This document shows, one piece after another, positions 15,954 to 23,794 of a stretch of DNA of 35,983 nt (the stretch's first letter is position 1; each line of letters opens with the position of its first letter). The notes under the pieces are model-generated. The model was not told the DNA's origin, did not search any database, and saw only the letters and a program-made list of their open reading frames with translations. This stretch comes from URNF01 sp045649855 (GTDB taxonomy: Bacteria; Bacillota; Clostridia; Oscillospirales; Acutalibacteraceae), in NCBI GenBank assembly GCA_045649855.1, contig JAZRQN010000063.1, positions 1 through 35,983 on the forward strand, read 5' to 3'. A program made the translations under genes and the position numbers.

Positions 15954-17048
15954 TTATTCTCCTTTGAAGAAGTCAGTACCGAATCGTCCTGCCAGCATAT
16001 CGTATACCGCAATCGCGGTTACCGCGTCGATGACGATGCGTGCGCGGTGGATGATAGCAGGATCGTGCCGTCCTTTGATGGAAAGGTCGGCGTTTTCGCC
16101 TGTTTGCACGTTGATGGTGCATTGCTCTTTGGCGATAGAGGGGGTGGGTTTTACGACACAACGGAACAAAACGGGCATACCGTTGGTGATGCCGCCGCCG
16201 ATGCCGCCTTGATGATTGGTCTCGGTGATAACCTGACCGTTTTCGTATCGCATCGGGTCATTTGCTTCACTGCCGTACATATCGCTAAGTGCAAAGCCAT
16301 CTCCGAATTCAACACCTTTCACGGCGGGCACGGAGAAGAGAATGTGGGACAGCATGCTCTCAAACGTATCAAACCACGGTTCGCCCACGCCTGCAGGCAA
16401 TCCGATGATAGCGGTTTCCAATACGCCGCCGACGCTGTCGAGGTTTGCTTTTGCTTGCAGAATTTTCTCTTGCATGGCTCCACCTGCCGCCTCGTCTAAC
16501 ACAGGGAAGGCAGCGGTGGAAAGTTGCGTAATATCCGTGTTCAGATCGCCGAACGCGCGGTCGCAAACACCTGCGCAACGCGCAATGTGTGTGCCGATTG
16601 CAATGCCTTTTTTGGCGAGTGCGCTGTGGCAGACAGCACCTGCCGCCACCAGTGCGGCGGTAATACGGCCGGAGAAATGTCCGCCGCCGCGTGTATCCTG
16701 ATAACCGTGGTACTTGCAATGTGCAGGATAATCCGCGTGTGCAGGACGCATAATCGCCTGCATCTGCGCGTAGTCATCGCTTTTCACATCTTGGTTGCGG
16801 ATGAGAATGGTGAGCGGTGTACCGGTTGCCATACCGTTATACGCACCGCTGACAATTTCAAAATCGTCCGCTTCTTGTCTTGTGGTGGAAATGCCGCTTT
16901 GCGGTTTGCGCAGTGCGAGCATACGGCGGATGTTGTCCTCGTCGATTGCGATACCGGGGGTGAGTCCGTCCAAAACAGCGCCGATTGCAGGGCCGTGGCT
17001 TTCACCGAACAGGGTAACGGCGAGATGATTTCCGAATGTATTTTTCAT
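15954..17048 (-). CDS. aroC: Chorismate synthase
   Basis: A 364-residue FMN-dependent enzyme eliminating phosphate from EPSP to give chorismate. The N-terminal FGESHG (14-19) contains the invariant active-site His. RKPQSGISTTRQEADDFEI, RPAHADYPAHCKYHGYQDTRGGG and the late GRHDPAIIHRARIVIDA block are AroC signatures. The second region reads GHFSGRITAA rather than the more common SSARETA-type sequence, a variant I associate with clostridial enzymes. I chose the ATG at 17048, 8-9 nt after GAGGTG, over a GTG four codons upstream that overlaps the SD. It lies 27 nt after the aroB stop. Confidence 0.96.
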   Translation of the reverse strand: MKNTFGNHLAVTLFGESHGPAIGAVLDGLTPGIAIDEDNIRRMLALRKPQSGISTTRQEADDFEIVSGAYNGMATGTPLTILIRNQDVKSDDYAQMQAIMRPAHADYPAHCKYHGYQDTRGGGHFSGRITAALVAAGAVCHSALAKKGIAIGTHIARCAGVCDRAFGDLNTDITQLSTAAFPVLDEAAGGAMQEKILQAKANLDSVGGVLETAIIGLPAGVGEPWFDTFESMLSHILFSVPAVKGVEFGDGFALSDMYGSEANDPMRYENGQVITETNHQGGIGGGITNGMPVLFRCVVKPTPSIAKEQCTINVQTGENADLSIKGRHDPAIIHRARIVIDAVTAIAVYDMLAGRFGTDFFKGE

Positions 17049-17075
17049 AGGTGTACACACCTCTTTTAACTGGTT

Positions 17076-18083
17076 TTAGAGAGCTTGATATACGGTTTCT
17101 TTGAAATTGCCAAGCCGCATTTTCACCATTTCAAAACTACCTGCTTCTTTGGATACGATGACCGTGATGGCATCACCCGACAACTTTTTATCGTGGGAGA
17201 GTGCTGCCCAAACGGCATCGGGATTGACACTACAGGTGGTGGGCAACCCCAACTTTTCCAATACCGCTTTCAAGCGAGGGCGAAGCGCATCGCTGCACAT
17301 CGGCAACATACCGAGTGCTATACATTCGCCGTGGTAGAGTGCATCCAAACCTGCGGCGGTTTCAATGCCGTGCCCGATGGTGTGTCCGAAATTGAGTACA
17401 CGGCGCAGCCCTGCCTCTTTTTCGTCTGCCTTCACCACGGCGGCTTTGATGCGCAGAGATGCGGCGATGATGTCGTCAATGTTGTCAAGGACGTTTTCCG
17501 TTTCAAAACGAGAGAAAAGGTCTGCATCGAAACAGATCGCCATTTTGATCGCCTCGGCAAGACCGTTTGCGATCTGGCGAGGGGGCAGTGTTTTCAGCAC
17601 GTCGGGGTCGATGAGCACCGCTTTGGGTTGGTGAAACGCGCCGACACAGTTTTTGATACCGTCAAGGTCAATGGCAACCTTGCCACCGATGGAGGAATCC
17701 ACCTGCGACAACACGGTGGTGGGGATGTTGTAAAAATCAATGCCGCGCATAAAAGATGCCGCCGCAAAGCCTGCGAGATCACCGACCACGCCGCCGCCGA
17801 CCGCAACCACGCAGTCGGTACGGGTGAATCCGTTTTGCAACATGATACGGCACAGTTCTTCAAACTGCCGTATATTTTTACTGCCCTCGCCTTCGGGGAT
17901 GGTAACGATCACGGGCTGTTTACAACATGCGGCAACCATTTTGGCATATTCGGCAGGCACGCCCGAATCGGTAACAATGAGCGCTTTGCGCGCCAGTTGC
18001 ATATATTCGTTTGCGCGTGCCAGACTGCCGCGTTCCACCGTAACGGTGTAACTGTTTTGTCCGAGTTCTACGGGAATGTTCAT
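17076..18083 (-). CDS. aroB: 3-dehydroquinate synthase
   Basis: A 335-residue NAD- and metal-dependent enzyme converting DAHP to 3-dehydroquinate. The GEGSKN segment, the GGGVVGDLAGFAAASFMRG nucleotide loop, the IPTTVLSQVDSSIGGKVAID block and the metal-binding NFGHTIGHGIE and HGECIALGM regions are all intact. The start is the ATG at 18083 with GAGAGGT upstream. A longer frame reaching into pheA exists but has no SD, and the shorter start gives the family's usual N-terminus. It begins 11 nt after the pheA stop. Confidence 0.96.
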   Translation of the reverse strand: MNIPVELGQNSYTVTVERGSLARANEYMQLARKALIVTDSGVPAEYAKMVAACCKQPVIVTIPEGEGSKNIRQFEELCRIMLQNGFTRTDCVVAVGGGVVGDLAGFAAASFMRGIDFYNIPTTVLSQVDSSIGGKVAIDLDGIKNCVGAFHQPKAVLIDPDVLKTLPPRQIANGLAEAIKMAICFDADLFSRFETENVLDNIDDIIAASLRIKAAVVKADEKEAGLRRVLNFGHTIGHGIETAAGLDALYHGECIALGMLPMCSDALRPRLKAVLEKLGLPTTCSVNPDAVWAALSHDKKLSGDAITVIVSKEAGSFEMVKMRLGNFKETVYQAL

Positions 18084-18094
18084 ACGTATACCTC

Positions 18095-19174
18095 TCACGC
18101 GAAAGAGCCGACCGTTTTGATTTTGTCGCAACAAATGGCCAGTTCTTCCAACATACATTTTCCTTCGTATCCGTGGATGTTACCTTCTGCCTCTGCGTAG
18201 AAATAGTACTGCCACAGCAGTTCTTTCATCGGACGGCTGCGCAGGGTGCGCATATTAAAACCGTGTGCGCCGATGATATTAAGTGCCCGTGCGAGCGAAC
18301 CTGCTTCGTTTTTTACGGTGAACATCAGCACGAAATGTGCGCCGTGGGTCTTGCTGATGTTGCGGTCTTCCGAACGGGACAGCACGGCGAAACGGGTGGT
18401 GTTCGCACGCGAGCGGTTGATGCCTTGTGCCAACACTTTCAAACCGTATCGAGCGGCACTTTCGTTGCTGGCGATTGCCGCCACGGTCGGATCGTTCAAT
18501 TCTGCGACGTGTTTTGCCGCGAGGGCGGTGTTTTCGAACTGCGTTTCGGTAAAACCGTGTTCTTTGATGAATTCATCGCATTGGGAAAGCGCTTGCGGAT
18601 GGCTGACCACCGTTTTGATCTGATCGATGGTTGTACCTTCTGTCGCGAGCAGGTCGTGGGTAACGGGCAGGGCGATGGTACCGTTGATAAACAGCGGACC
18701 TGAGAATAACAGATCGGTTACCTGTCCAACTTCGCCGGCGTAACTGTTTTCCAGAGGGAGTACCGCTACGTCGCAATCGCCGTTCACCACGGCGGCGTAA
18801 GCGTCTTTGAAATCGCCAAACGGGATTTTTTGCGCTTCGGGGAACAGTGAGGCGGGGGCGGTGTGCGCAAACGCGCCTTCCACGCCGCTGTATGCGACAC
18901 GCATACCGTTTATGAGCTTTTGCTGATACCGACGGGAAATCGCCATGGTATCACGCATAAAGTCCATATAATATCCGCGCAGCTCATCGTTTTCGATGCG
19001 ATTTGCGCCGCGCGCAATGATTTCCTCCTCGCGCGCCGCATCTCGGATAGGCATACCGTGTTCTCGCTTATAATCGGCAACCAATTTTGCCGCTTGCATA
19101 CGTCGTTCAAACAGAGCGGACATTTGATCGTCCACCTCGTTGATGATCGCTCTGGCCTCTTGTAAACTATCCAT
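18095..19174 (-). CDS. pheA: Bifunctional chorismate mutase / prephenate dehydratase (P-protein)
   Basis: A 359-residue three-domain protein. Residues 1 to about 90 are an AroQ-type chorismate mutase (LQEARAIINEVDDQMSALFERR). About 92-270 is prephenate dehydratase (VAYSGVEGAFAH, LPLENSYAGEVGQV, and NTTRFAVL with the catalytic Thr/Arg). About 280-355 is a C-terminal ACT domain (GSLARALNIIGAHGFNM followed by RSRP), which normally binds phenylalanine for feedback inhibition. It converts chorismate through prephenate to phenylpyruvate. The start is the ATG at 19174 behind GGGAG. The ACT motif reads RSRP where most P-proteins have ESRP, a small change in the ligand-sensing region. It begins 13 nt after the aminotransferase stop. 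Confidence 0.95.
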   Translation of the reverse strand: MDSLQEARAIINEVDDQMSALFERRMQAAKLVADYKREHGMPIRDAAREEEIIARGANRIENDELRGYYMDFMRDTMAISRRYQQKLINGMRVAYSGVEGAFAHTAPASLFPEAQKIPFGDFKDAYAAVVNGDCDVAVLPLENSYAGEVGQVTDLLFSGPLFINGTIALPVTHDLLATEGTTIDQIKTVVSHPQALSQCDEFIKEHGFTETQFENTALAAKHVAELNDPTVAAIASNESAARYGLKVLAQGINRSRANTTRFAVLSRSEDRNISKTHGAHFVLMFTVKNEAGSLARALNIIGAHGFNMRTLRSRPMKELLWQYYFYAEAEGNIHGYEGKCMLEELAICCDKIKTVGSFA

Positions 19175-19187
19175 GGTTATTCTCCCA

Positions 19188-20378
19188 TTATTTGAGATTG
19201 TAAGCCGCCGCCAAGCGTTCAAACGCCGGCAGCGATCGTTCGATTTGTTCGGTGGTTACGCAGTATGCGATGCGCACGTAACCGGGACAACCAAAGTCAT
19301 CGCTCGGCACCAACAGTAAATCCTGTTCCTTTGCTTTTTCACAGAAAGCCGTCGCGTCGGGAACGGGGGATTTGACAAACAGGTAAAAAGCGCCGTCGGG
19401 ATACACCGCCTCAAAACCGTAGGCGGTGAGTGCGTCATACAGCACCCGTCTGTTGCGGTCGTAGATGCCCACATCTGCCGTTTTGCCGAGGCAATCGGCA
19501 ACCAAACGCTGGAACATACTGGGAGCGCACACAAAACCGAGCGCTCTGCCTGCGCCGCAAACAGCGTCATATACCATATCAGCATCGGTCGCTTCAGGGG
19601 ATACCAAAATATAACCGATGCGTTCGCCCGGCAGGGACAGCGATTTGCTGAACGAGTAGCAAACGATGGTATCTTTGTAATACAAAGGCAGATAGGGAAC
19701 GGGGGTGTTATCATACACCAGTTCTCTGTACGGTTCGTCTGCGATGAGATAAATGGGGTGTCCGTATTCTTCTGCTTTGGCGGTGAGTACGGCGGCGAGC
19801 GCTTTGACGCTTTCTTCGGTCAGCACCACGCCGGTCGGATTGTTGGGTGAGTTGACGATGACCGCCTTGGTGTGCGGATTGATAGCGGCGGCAAGTGCGT
19901 CTGCATCGACCTGAAAATTGCCTGCACGGCTGTTCACCACTACGAATTTCATACCCGCTTTTTCCGCGAACACGCGGTATTCGGGGAAGAAGGGAGCGAG
20001 TGCGATCACCTCATCATTTTCCTCTGCCAGAGCGGTGAGAGAGATGGTGAGGGATGCCGCTGCACCTACCGTCATATAAATCTTGTTAGCCCCCACCTCA
20101 AAGCCGTGGGTGTTTTTTACGTATTCCGCAATGGCGGCACGCACGGTGGGGTCGCCGGGCGCGGACGTGTAGGCGTGTAACACTTCCGCAGGGGTCTCGC
20201 TGATGAGTTTTTGAAGTGTCTCGGTAACGATTGCGGGAGCAGGAACGCTCGGGTTACCCAAACTGAAATCAAACACGTTTTCAGCACCGATTTCCGCACG
20301 GCGTTTGTTGCCGTACTCAAAGATTTCTCGAATGACCGAGCGTTTTCTGCCCAGTCCCAACATAGCTTCAGATACCAT
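19188..20378 (-). CDS. PLP-dependent class I/II aminotransferase, probably aromatic
   Basis: A 396-residue fold-type I aminotransferase. NSPNNPTG (176-183), the PLP-binding ADEPYREL (213-220) and the Schiff-base Lys in SFSKSLSLPGERIGY (K245) are all present. It probably transfers an amino group to phenylpyruvate and 4-hydroxyphenylpyruvate, because it opens the operon encoding all of Phe/Tyr synthesis; by sequence alone an aspartate/alanine-type substrate is also possible. The start is the ATG at 20378, 6 nt after GGAGGT; the ATG two codons earlier abuts the SD. The first gene of the operon, it lies behind a strong promoter. Confidence 0.9.
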   Translation of the reverse strand: MVSEAMLGLGRKRSVIREIFEYGNKRRAEIGAENVFDFSLGNPSVPAPAIVTETLQKLISETPAEVLHAYTSAPGDPTVRAAIAEYVKNTHGFEVGANKIYMTVGAAASLTISLTALAEENDEVIALAPFFPEYRVFAEKAGMKFVVVNSRAGNFQVDADALAAAINPHTKAVIVNSPNNPTGVVLTEESVKALAAVLTAKAEEYGHPIYLIADEPYRELVYDNTPVPYLPLYYKDTIVCYSFSKSLSLPGERIGYILVSPEATDADMVYDAVCGAGRALGFVCAPSMFQRLVADCLGKTADVGIYDRNRRVLYDALTAYGFEAVYPDGAFYLFVKSPVPDATAFCEKAKEQDLLLVPSDDFGCPGYVRIAYCVTTEQIERSLPAFERLAAAYNLK

Positions 20379-20419
20379 TTTCATACCTCCGGTTAACACT
20401 GTTTACTGGAATGTGTTTC

Positions 20420-20447
20420 ATTATATACTTTTTTCGGCTAAAGTCAA
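20420..20447 (-). promoter_or_regulatory. Promoter of the aromatic amino acid operon
   Basis: On the minus strand TTGACT (20442-20447), 16 bp and TATAAT (20420-20425) precede the aminotransferase gene. The leader is only about 35 nt, leaving no room for a T-box or attenuator. Confidence 0.82.
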
Positions 20448-20459
20448 GTGCTTTGCACT
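20447..20459. promoter_or_regulatory. Inverted repeat at the -35 of the aro promoter, candidate operator
   Basis: AGTGC-TTT-GCACT is a perfect 5-3-5 repeat touching the -35 box of the aro promoter and lying just upstream of the divergent TetR-gene promoter. A repressor bound here could act on both units; the neighbouring TetR protein is one candidate. Confidence 0.4.
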
Positions 20460-20466
20460 AAAAATG

Positions 20467-20495
20467 TTGATTTTACATAGGAAATATAGTATAGT
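20467..20495 (+). promoter_or_regulatory. Promoter for the TetR-DUF1643 unit
   Basis: TTGATT (20467-20472), 17 bp and TATAGT (20490-20495) precede the TetR gene. Confidence 0.6.
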
Positions 20496-20525
20496 GAGGG
20501 AGAACTATTCCGAAAAGGGGGAGTC

Positions 20526-21098
20526 GTGTTGGAAGAAATGTTTGAAATCGGAGAATTGCGCGAGCGGCTGATTCTGGCAGGCATTCGCGAACTGGAACAG
20601 CACGGTATGGCGGATTTCTCACTGCGGCGCGTTGCCAATGCATGCGGCGTGTCCTGTGCGGCGCCGTATAAACATTTTAAAAATAAAGACGATCTCATTT
20701 TGGAGATCTTCCATTTTATCAACCGCCAATGGGCGCTTTTGGAACAGCAGATCGTGGACGTTTTTGAACACGACACACGCAAACTTTTGTTGGAAATTTG
20801 TATGGCAAACATCCGCTTTCGGTTGGGAAATCCGCATTACGGTGCCGTGTTGTCGCTGGATACGCGCGGTATGGACGAGGAGCAACGCCGTGTGGTGGGC
20901 GAAACGCTGTCTCGCGTAACGGTGTTTACCGAGCGGTTGTGTGAAGAACGCGGCGTACCGTCCGTTGCACCGCAAAAGGCGTACATTCTGCGTTCACTGA
21001 CCTATGGTGCGGCGTTGATGCTGGCAAACGGTGAGATGGAAAACACGCCCAAAACGCTGGATATGGTGCGTGCCACTTTGGAGTGGGAACTGGCGTAA
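20526..21098 (+). CDS. TetR/AcrR-family transcriptional regulator
   Basis: A 190-residue regulator with an N-terminal helix-turn-helix (ILAGIRELEQHGMADFSLRRVANACGVS, then APYKHFKNKDDLI, roughly residues 16-57) and a helical C-terminal ligand-binding domain. The start is a GTG (20526) or the adjacent TTG (20529); GGGGGAG at 20516-20523 is slightly better spaced for the TTG. It is divergent from the aromatic operon and 23 nt upstream of a DUF1643 gene. Its targets probably include this intergenic region. The ligand is unknown. Confidence 0.9.
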   Translation: MLEEMFEIGELRERLILAGIRELEQHGMADFSLRRVANACGVSCAAPYKHFKNKDDLILEIFHFINRQWALLEQQIVDVFEHDTRKLLLEICMANIRFRLGNPHYGAVLSLDTRGMDEEQRRVVGETLSRVTVFTERLCEERGVPSVAPQKAYILRSLTYGAALMLANGEMENTPKTLDMVRATLEWELA

Positions 21099-21121
21099 TT
21101 TGAGATTGTTGGAGGGATACT

Positions 21122-21742
21122 ATGCATATTCCTGCCGCCCCGTCGGCTGAACTGGAGATTATGACCTTTGCGGATGCATTGGCAGAAGAGCAGAGCGTGC
21201 CGCACGATTATGACCACGAAGCGTGGGTGTACGTGCCGTGCCACTATGCGGAATATCGATATATCCTCGGCACCAAAGGTGAAAGACCGCTCATTTGCAT
21301 TGGCGTCAATCCTTCCACCGCCCGACCGGGCGATTTGGACAACACGCTCAAAAGTGTCGAGCGCATTGCCAAAGGGAATGGATTTGATTCTTTTATTATG
21401 TTTAACGTGTATGCGCAACGCGCTACCTCTCCCGATGATATGGATAAAACGCAAAACACTTTTTTGCACGCGGAGAATATGCGTGCATTCGAGTGGGTGC
21501 TGGCGCACGCAGGAAAAGCGCCTGCCGTTTGGGCGGCGTGGGGTGCTGTGATTGAAAAACGGCGGTATCTGCCCGACTGCGTACGGGATATGATCGAGAT
21601 TGGTCAGAAATACGGTGCCAACTGGTACACGGCAGGCGCGCGTTCCAAGCAAAAAGGACATCCGCACCATCCGCTGTATCTGAAAAAAGACAGCGTGCTG
21701 GATCTGTTTGCGGATATTGAAACGTATCTGAACAGTTTATAA
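21122..21742 (+). CDS. DUF1643 family protein
   Basis: A 206-residue protein with the hallmark DUF1643 blocks: GVNPSTARPGDLDNTLKSV, followed by NGFDSFIMFNVYAQRAT, then the WAAWG segment and a C-terminal KGHPHHPLYL. The family is found in bacteria and phages and has no established biochemical function that I know of. The ATG is preceded by GGAGGG. It follows the TetR gene by 23 nt and probably shares its promoter; a bidirectional terminator follows. Confidence 0.88.
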   Translation: MHIPAAPSAELEIMTFADALAEEQSVPHDYDHEAWVYVPCHYAEYRYILGTKGERPLICIGVNPSTARPGDLDNTLKSVERIAKGNGFDSFIMFNVYAQRATSPDDMDKTQNTFLHAENMRAFEWVLAHAGKAPAVWAAWGAVIEKRRYLPDCVRDMIEIGQKYGANWYTAGARSKQKGHPHHPLYLKKDSVLDLFADIETYLNSL

Positions 21743-21745
21743 ACA

Positions 21746-21782
21746 AAAAAGGACAATGTGCAAAACACATTGTCCTTTTTAT
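21746..21782. terminator. Bidirectional terminator
   Basis: A 15-bp perfect stem (21746-21760 with 21766-21780), loop CAAAA, with T run on one side and A run on the other, lies between the convergent DUF1643 and QueG-like genes. Confidence 0.92.
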
Positions 21783-21785
21783 ACG

Positions 21786-22565
21786 TTATTTTAATAATTC
21801 TTGATTGCGGAAAGGCACTGTTTTACCGCGCCACGCATACGCACGGGTGGCAAACTGCGGATGATCGGGAGGCAATAGGGTGGGGGTGTAATCACTAAAA
21901 CACGGATGCGGTTCGCATACCGCTTGTTTGTTGTGCGGACACACCTCCTGGCAACGGTCGCAACCCCACGCAAGACCGCCTGTTCGCAACAATGCAATTT
22001 CCTCTTCGGTCAATTCCCCTTTTTTCTGCGATACGGCAGAAATACAGGTATCGCGTCGGTCATCGGGCAAACATTTCCCGGGACAAGCAGCACTGCAAGC
22101 GCCGCAATGCTCGCAGTACGCAATTTCCGTGCTGGTCGCAGGGAGTTTAAGGTCGGTAACGATCTCACCGATAAATACGTACGAACCGAAGGTGGGATGG
22201 ATGAGCAACCGATGATCGCCGATGATGCCGAGCCCTGCTCTCGCGGCGGCGTACACCTCGGGGATGGGGGAGTTGTCAGTAAACGGGACGAACGTGTGAT
22301 TGGGATAGGCTTCTTGCAAAGTGCTTGCCAATTTGTCCAATACCGCGCCTGCCGCCAGGTGATAATCGGGCACACAGGCGTAATACGAAAGTTCGCGTGT
22401 TTCATCCTCGCAAAAGCGGTACGGGAACAGGCAAACGAGGACACTTTTTGCCTCTTTTGGCACTCTCGCCATGGCTCTGCAAGCAATCAGATGGTCGGAC
22501 AGTTCGGAAAAATCACAAACGCCCCACGCAGGTACAAATGAACGTATCGTATGTTCCAAATCCAC
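21786..22565 (-). CDS. Epoxyqueuosine reductase-like double 4Fe-4S protein, short form
   Basis: A 259-residue relative of QueG, the cobalamin-dependent enzyme making queuosine from epoxyqueuosine in tRNA. FTDNSPIPEVYAAARAGLGIIG contains the Asp (D97) corresponding to the QueG catalytic acid, and GSYVFIGEIVTDL is conserved. Two 4Fe-4S clusters are indicated by CEHCGACSAACPG (C151, C154, C157, C161) and CDRCQEVCPHN (C202, C205, C209). It is shorter than typical QueG (310-380), lacking the C-terminal repeat extension and having a reduced N-terminal region. It may therefore be a QueG variant or a related reductase. The start is a GTG 8 nt after GGAGG. It is transcribed alone from a promoter covered by a palindrome. 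Confidence 0.75.
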   Translation of the reverse strand: MDLEHTIRSFVPAWGVCDFSELSDHLIACRAMARVPKEAKSVLVCLFPYRFCEDETRELSYYACVPDYHLAAGAVLDKLASTLQEAYPNHTFVPFTDNSPIPEVYAAARAGLGIIGDHRLLIHPTFGSYVFIGEIVTDLKLPATSTEIAYCEHCGACSAACPGKCLPDDRRDTCISAVSQKKGELTEEEIALLRTGGLAWGCDRCQEVCPHNKQAVCEPHPCFSDYTPTLLPPDHPQFATRAYAWRGKTVPFRNQELLK

Positions 22566-22582
22566 GCGAAAACCTCCTTTTT

Positions 22583-22600
22583 TACTGTATATTTACAGTA
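22583..22600. promoter_or_regulatory. Perfect 7-4-7 palindrome, candidate operator of the QueG-like gene
   Basis: TACTGTA-TATT-TACAGTA overlaps the -10 box and probable start site of the minus-strand promoter. This is a classic repressor position. The regulator is not identified. Confidence 0.55.
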
Positions 22601-22624
22601 TACGGCTTTTTTGAAAAAAAGCAA
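22597..22624 (-). promoter_or_regulatory. Promoter for the QueG-like gene
   Basis: On the minus strand TTGCTT (22619-22624), 16 bp and TATACT (22597-22602). Confidence 0.6.
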
Positions 22625-22667
22625 GAAAAGTTTTTTGCGTATTCACGTAAAATTCATAAATTTCCTA

Positions 22668-22696
22668 TTGACATTTGCGACAGATAGGGGTAATAT
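22668..22696 (+). promoter_or_regulatory. Promoter of the hrcA-grpE-dnaK-dnaJ operon
   Basis: A consensus TTGACA (22668-22673), 17 bp and TAATAT (22691-22696), immediately upstream of the CIRCE element: a vegetative sigma-A type promoter. Confidence 0.88.
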
Positions 22697-22706
22697 AACA
22701 TCGAGG

Positions 22707-22733
22707 TTAGCACTCGGACGCGTTGAGTGCTAA
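22707..22733 (+). promoter_or_regulatory. CIRCE operator (HrcA binding site)
   Basis: TTAGCACTC, 9 nt, GAGTGCTAA is an exact match to the CIRCE consensus. It lies in the 5' leader just downstream of the -10 box. HrcA, encoded by the next gene, represses the operon here; heat-inactivated HrcA releases it. Confidence 0.97.
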
Positions 22734-22755
22734 ACCAAGAAAGAAGGGTACGAAG

Positions 22756-23793
22756 ATGCAGTGGAATGACCGCCGTAAAAAAATCCTTGCGATTATCGTG
22801 GAGGAATATATTGAGACGGGCGAGCCTGTCGGCTCCAAGTTTTTGGCGGAGAAGTTGGAAAACAAAGTATCTTCCGCTACCATTCGCAATGAGATGTCCG
22901 AGTTGGCGGCGGCAGGGTATCTGGAACAGCCGCACACTTCGGCAGGTCGTATCCCGACCGCACCTGCGTTTCGGTTTTATATCGACAACCTGATGCAGCA
23001 CGACGATTTGAGCAGCGAAGATATGGAACGCATTGACACCTCGCTGCGCCGTCTGTCCGACAGCCCCGATCGTTTGGTGGAGGAAGCCTCTCGCATTCTT
23101 GCTACCACCACCGGCTATGCCGCGGTAATCACCACCCCGAACGAGGGTGGTTCGGCGATTCGCCGTATTGAACTGATGCCGCTCTCGGCACACAAGGCGG
23201 CGATGTTGCTGGTTACCGATTCGGGCGTGCTTCGCAACCGTTCTTGTCGGTTTGCAGAACCGATCGAGCTGGACGAACTGGATAAGGTGGCGGAACTGCT
23301 TCGTATGCAGTTTATCAATATGCCGCTCGCACAGATTTGTCTTGCCGATATTCAGAACGTGCTGGGCGCTATGGGCAAAGCGGCGGAGAGATACGCACCC
23401 GTTTTGGTTGCGTTCTACGCACTGGTACAGGAGTCGGCGGAATCGGAAGTGATGCTCACGGGTCAGTTGAACCTCTTACAGCATCCCGACTACGCCCCCG
23501 AACGTGCCAAATCGTTGCTCACCTTCTTGGCACAGCGTGAGCAGTTGGCGGATATGATTCAAAACCGTGATCGCGAAGGTATTCAGATCATGTTGGGCAA
23601 CGAGAGCAGCCGAGACGAACTGAACGAATCCGGTATTATCACCACCGGTTACTCCGCAGGTAAGCGGAGCGGCACGATCGGTCTGATCGGTCCGATGCGT
23701 ATGGATTACGCATCTGCCATTCCGAAAGTGGAATATTTTGCCAAAGCGGTGGGCAGAATACTGAGCGATATGTTGGACGAAGGAGATGATTGA
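22756..23793 (+). CDS. hrcA: Heat-inducible transcription repressor HrcA
   Basis: A 345-residue repressor of class I heat-shock genes. The N-terminal winged helix (ILAIIVEEYIETGEPVGSK, then SSATIRNEMSELAAAGYLEQPHTSAGRIPT) is the HrcA signature, followed by the GAF-like and dimerisation regions and a conserved C-terminal IGLIGPMRMDYASAIPKVEYF. I start at the ATG at 22756, behind AAGGG; a longer frame begins inside the CIRCE element and is unlikely. The gene ends overlapping the grpE ribosome binding site. It regulates itself through the adjacent CIRCE. Confidence 0.97.
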   Translation: MQWNDRRKKILAIIVEEYIETGEPVGSKFLAEKLENKVSSATIRNEMSELAAAGYLEQPHTSAGRIPTAPAFRFYIDNLMQHDDLSSEDMERIDTSLRRLSDSPDRLVEEASRILATTTGYAAVITTPNEGGSAIRRIELMPLSAHKAAMLLVTDSGVLRNRSCRFAEPIELDELDKVAELLRMQFINMPLAQICLADIQNVLGAMGKAAERYAPVLVAFYALVQESAESEVMLTGQLNLLQHPDYAPERAKSLLTFLAQREQLADMIQNRDREGIQIMLGNESSRDELNESGIITTGYSAGKRSGTIGLIGPMRMDYASAIPKVEYFAKAVGRILSDMLDEGDD

Positions 23794-23794
23794 A

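Noticed and set aside
20379..20420. T-box or attenuator leader for the aromatic operon
   Set aside because: The leader from the predicted start site is only about 35 nt and holds no specifier stem or terminator/antiterminator pair.
22583..22600. Palindrome as an E. coli-type LexA box
   Set aside because: It resembles CTG-N10-CAG, but the spacing here is N8, and Gram-positive LexA uses a different consensus (GAAC-N4-GTTC).
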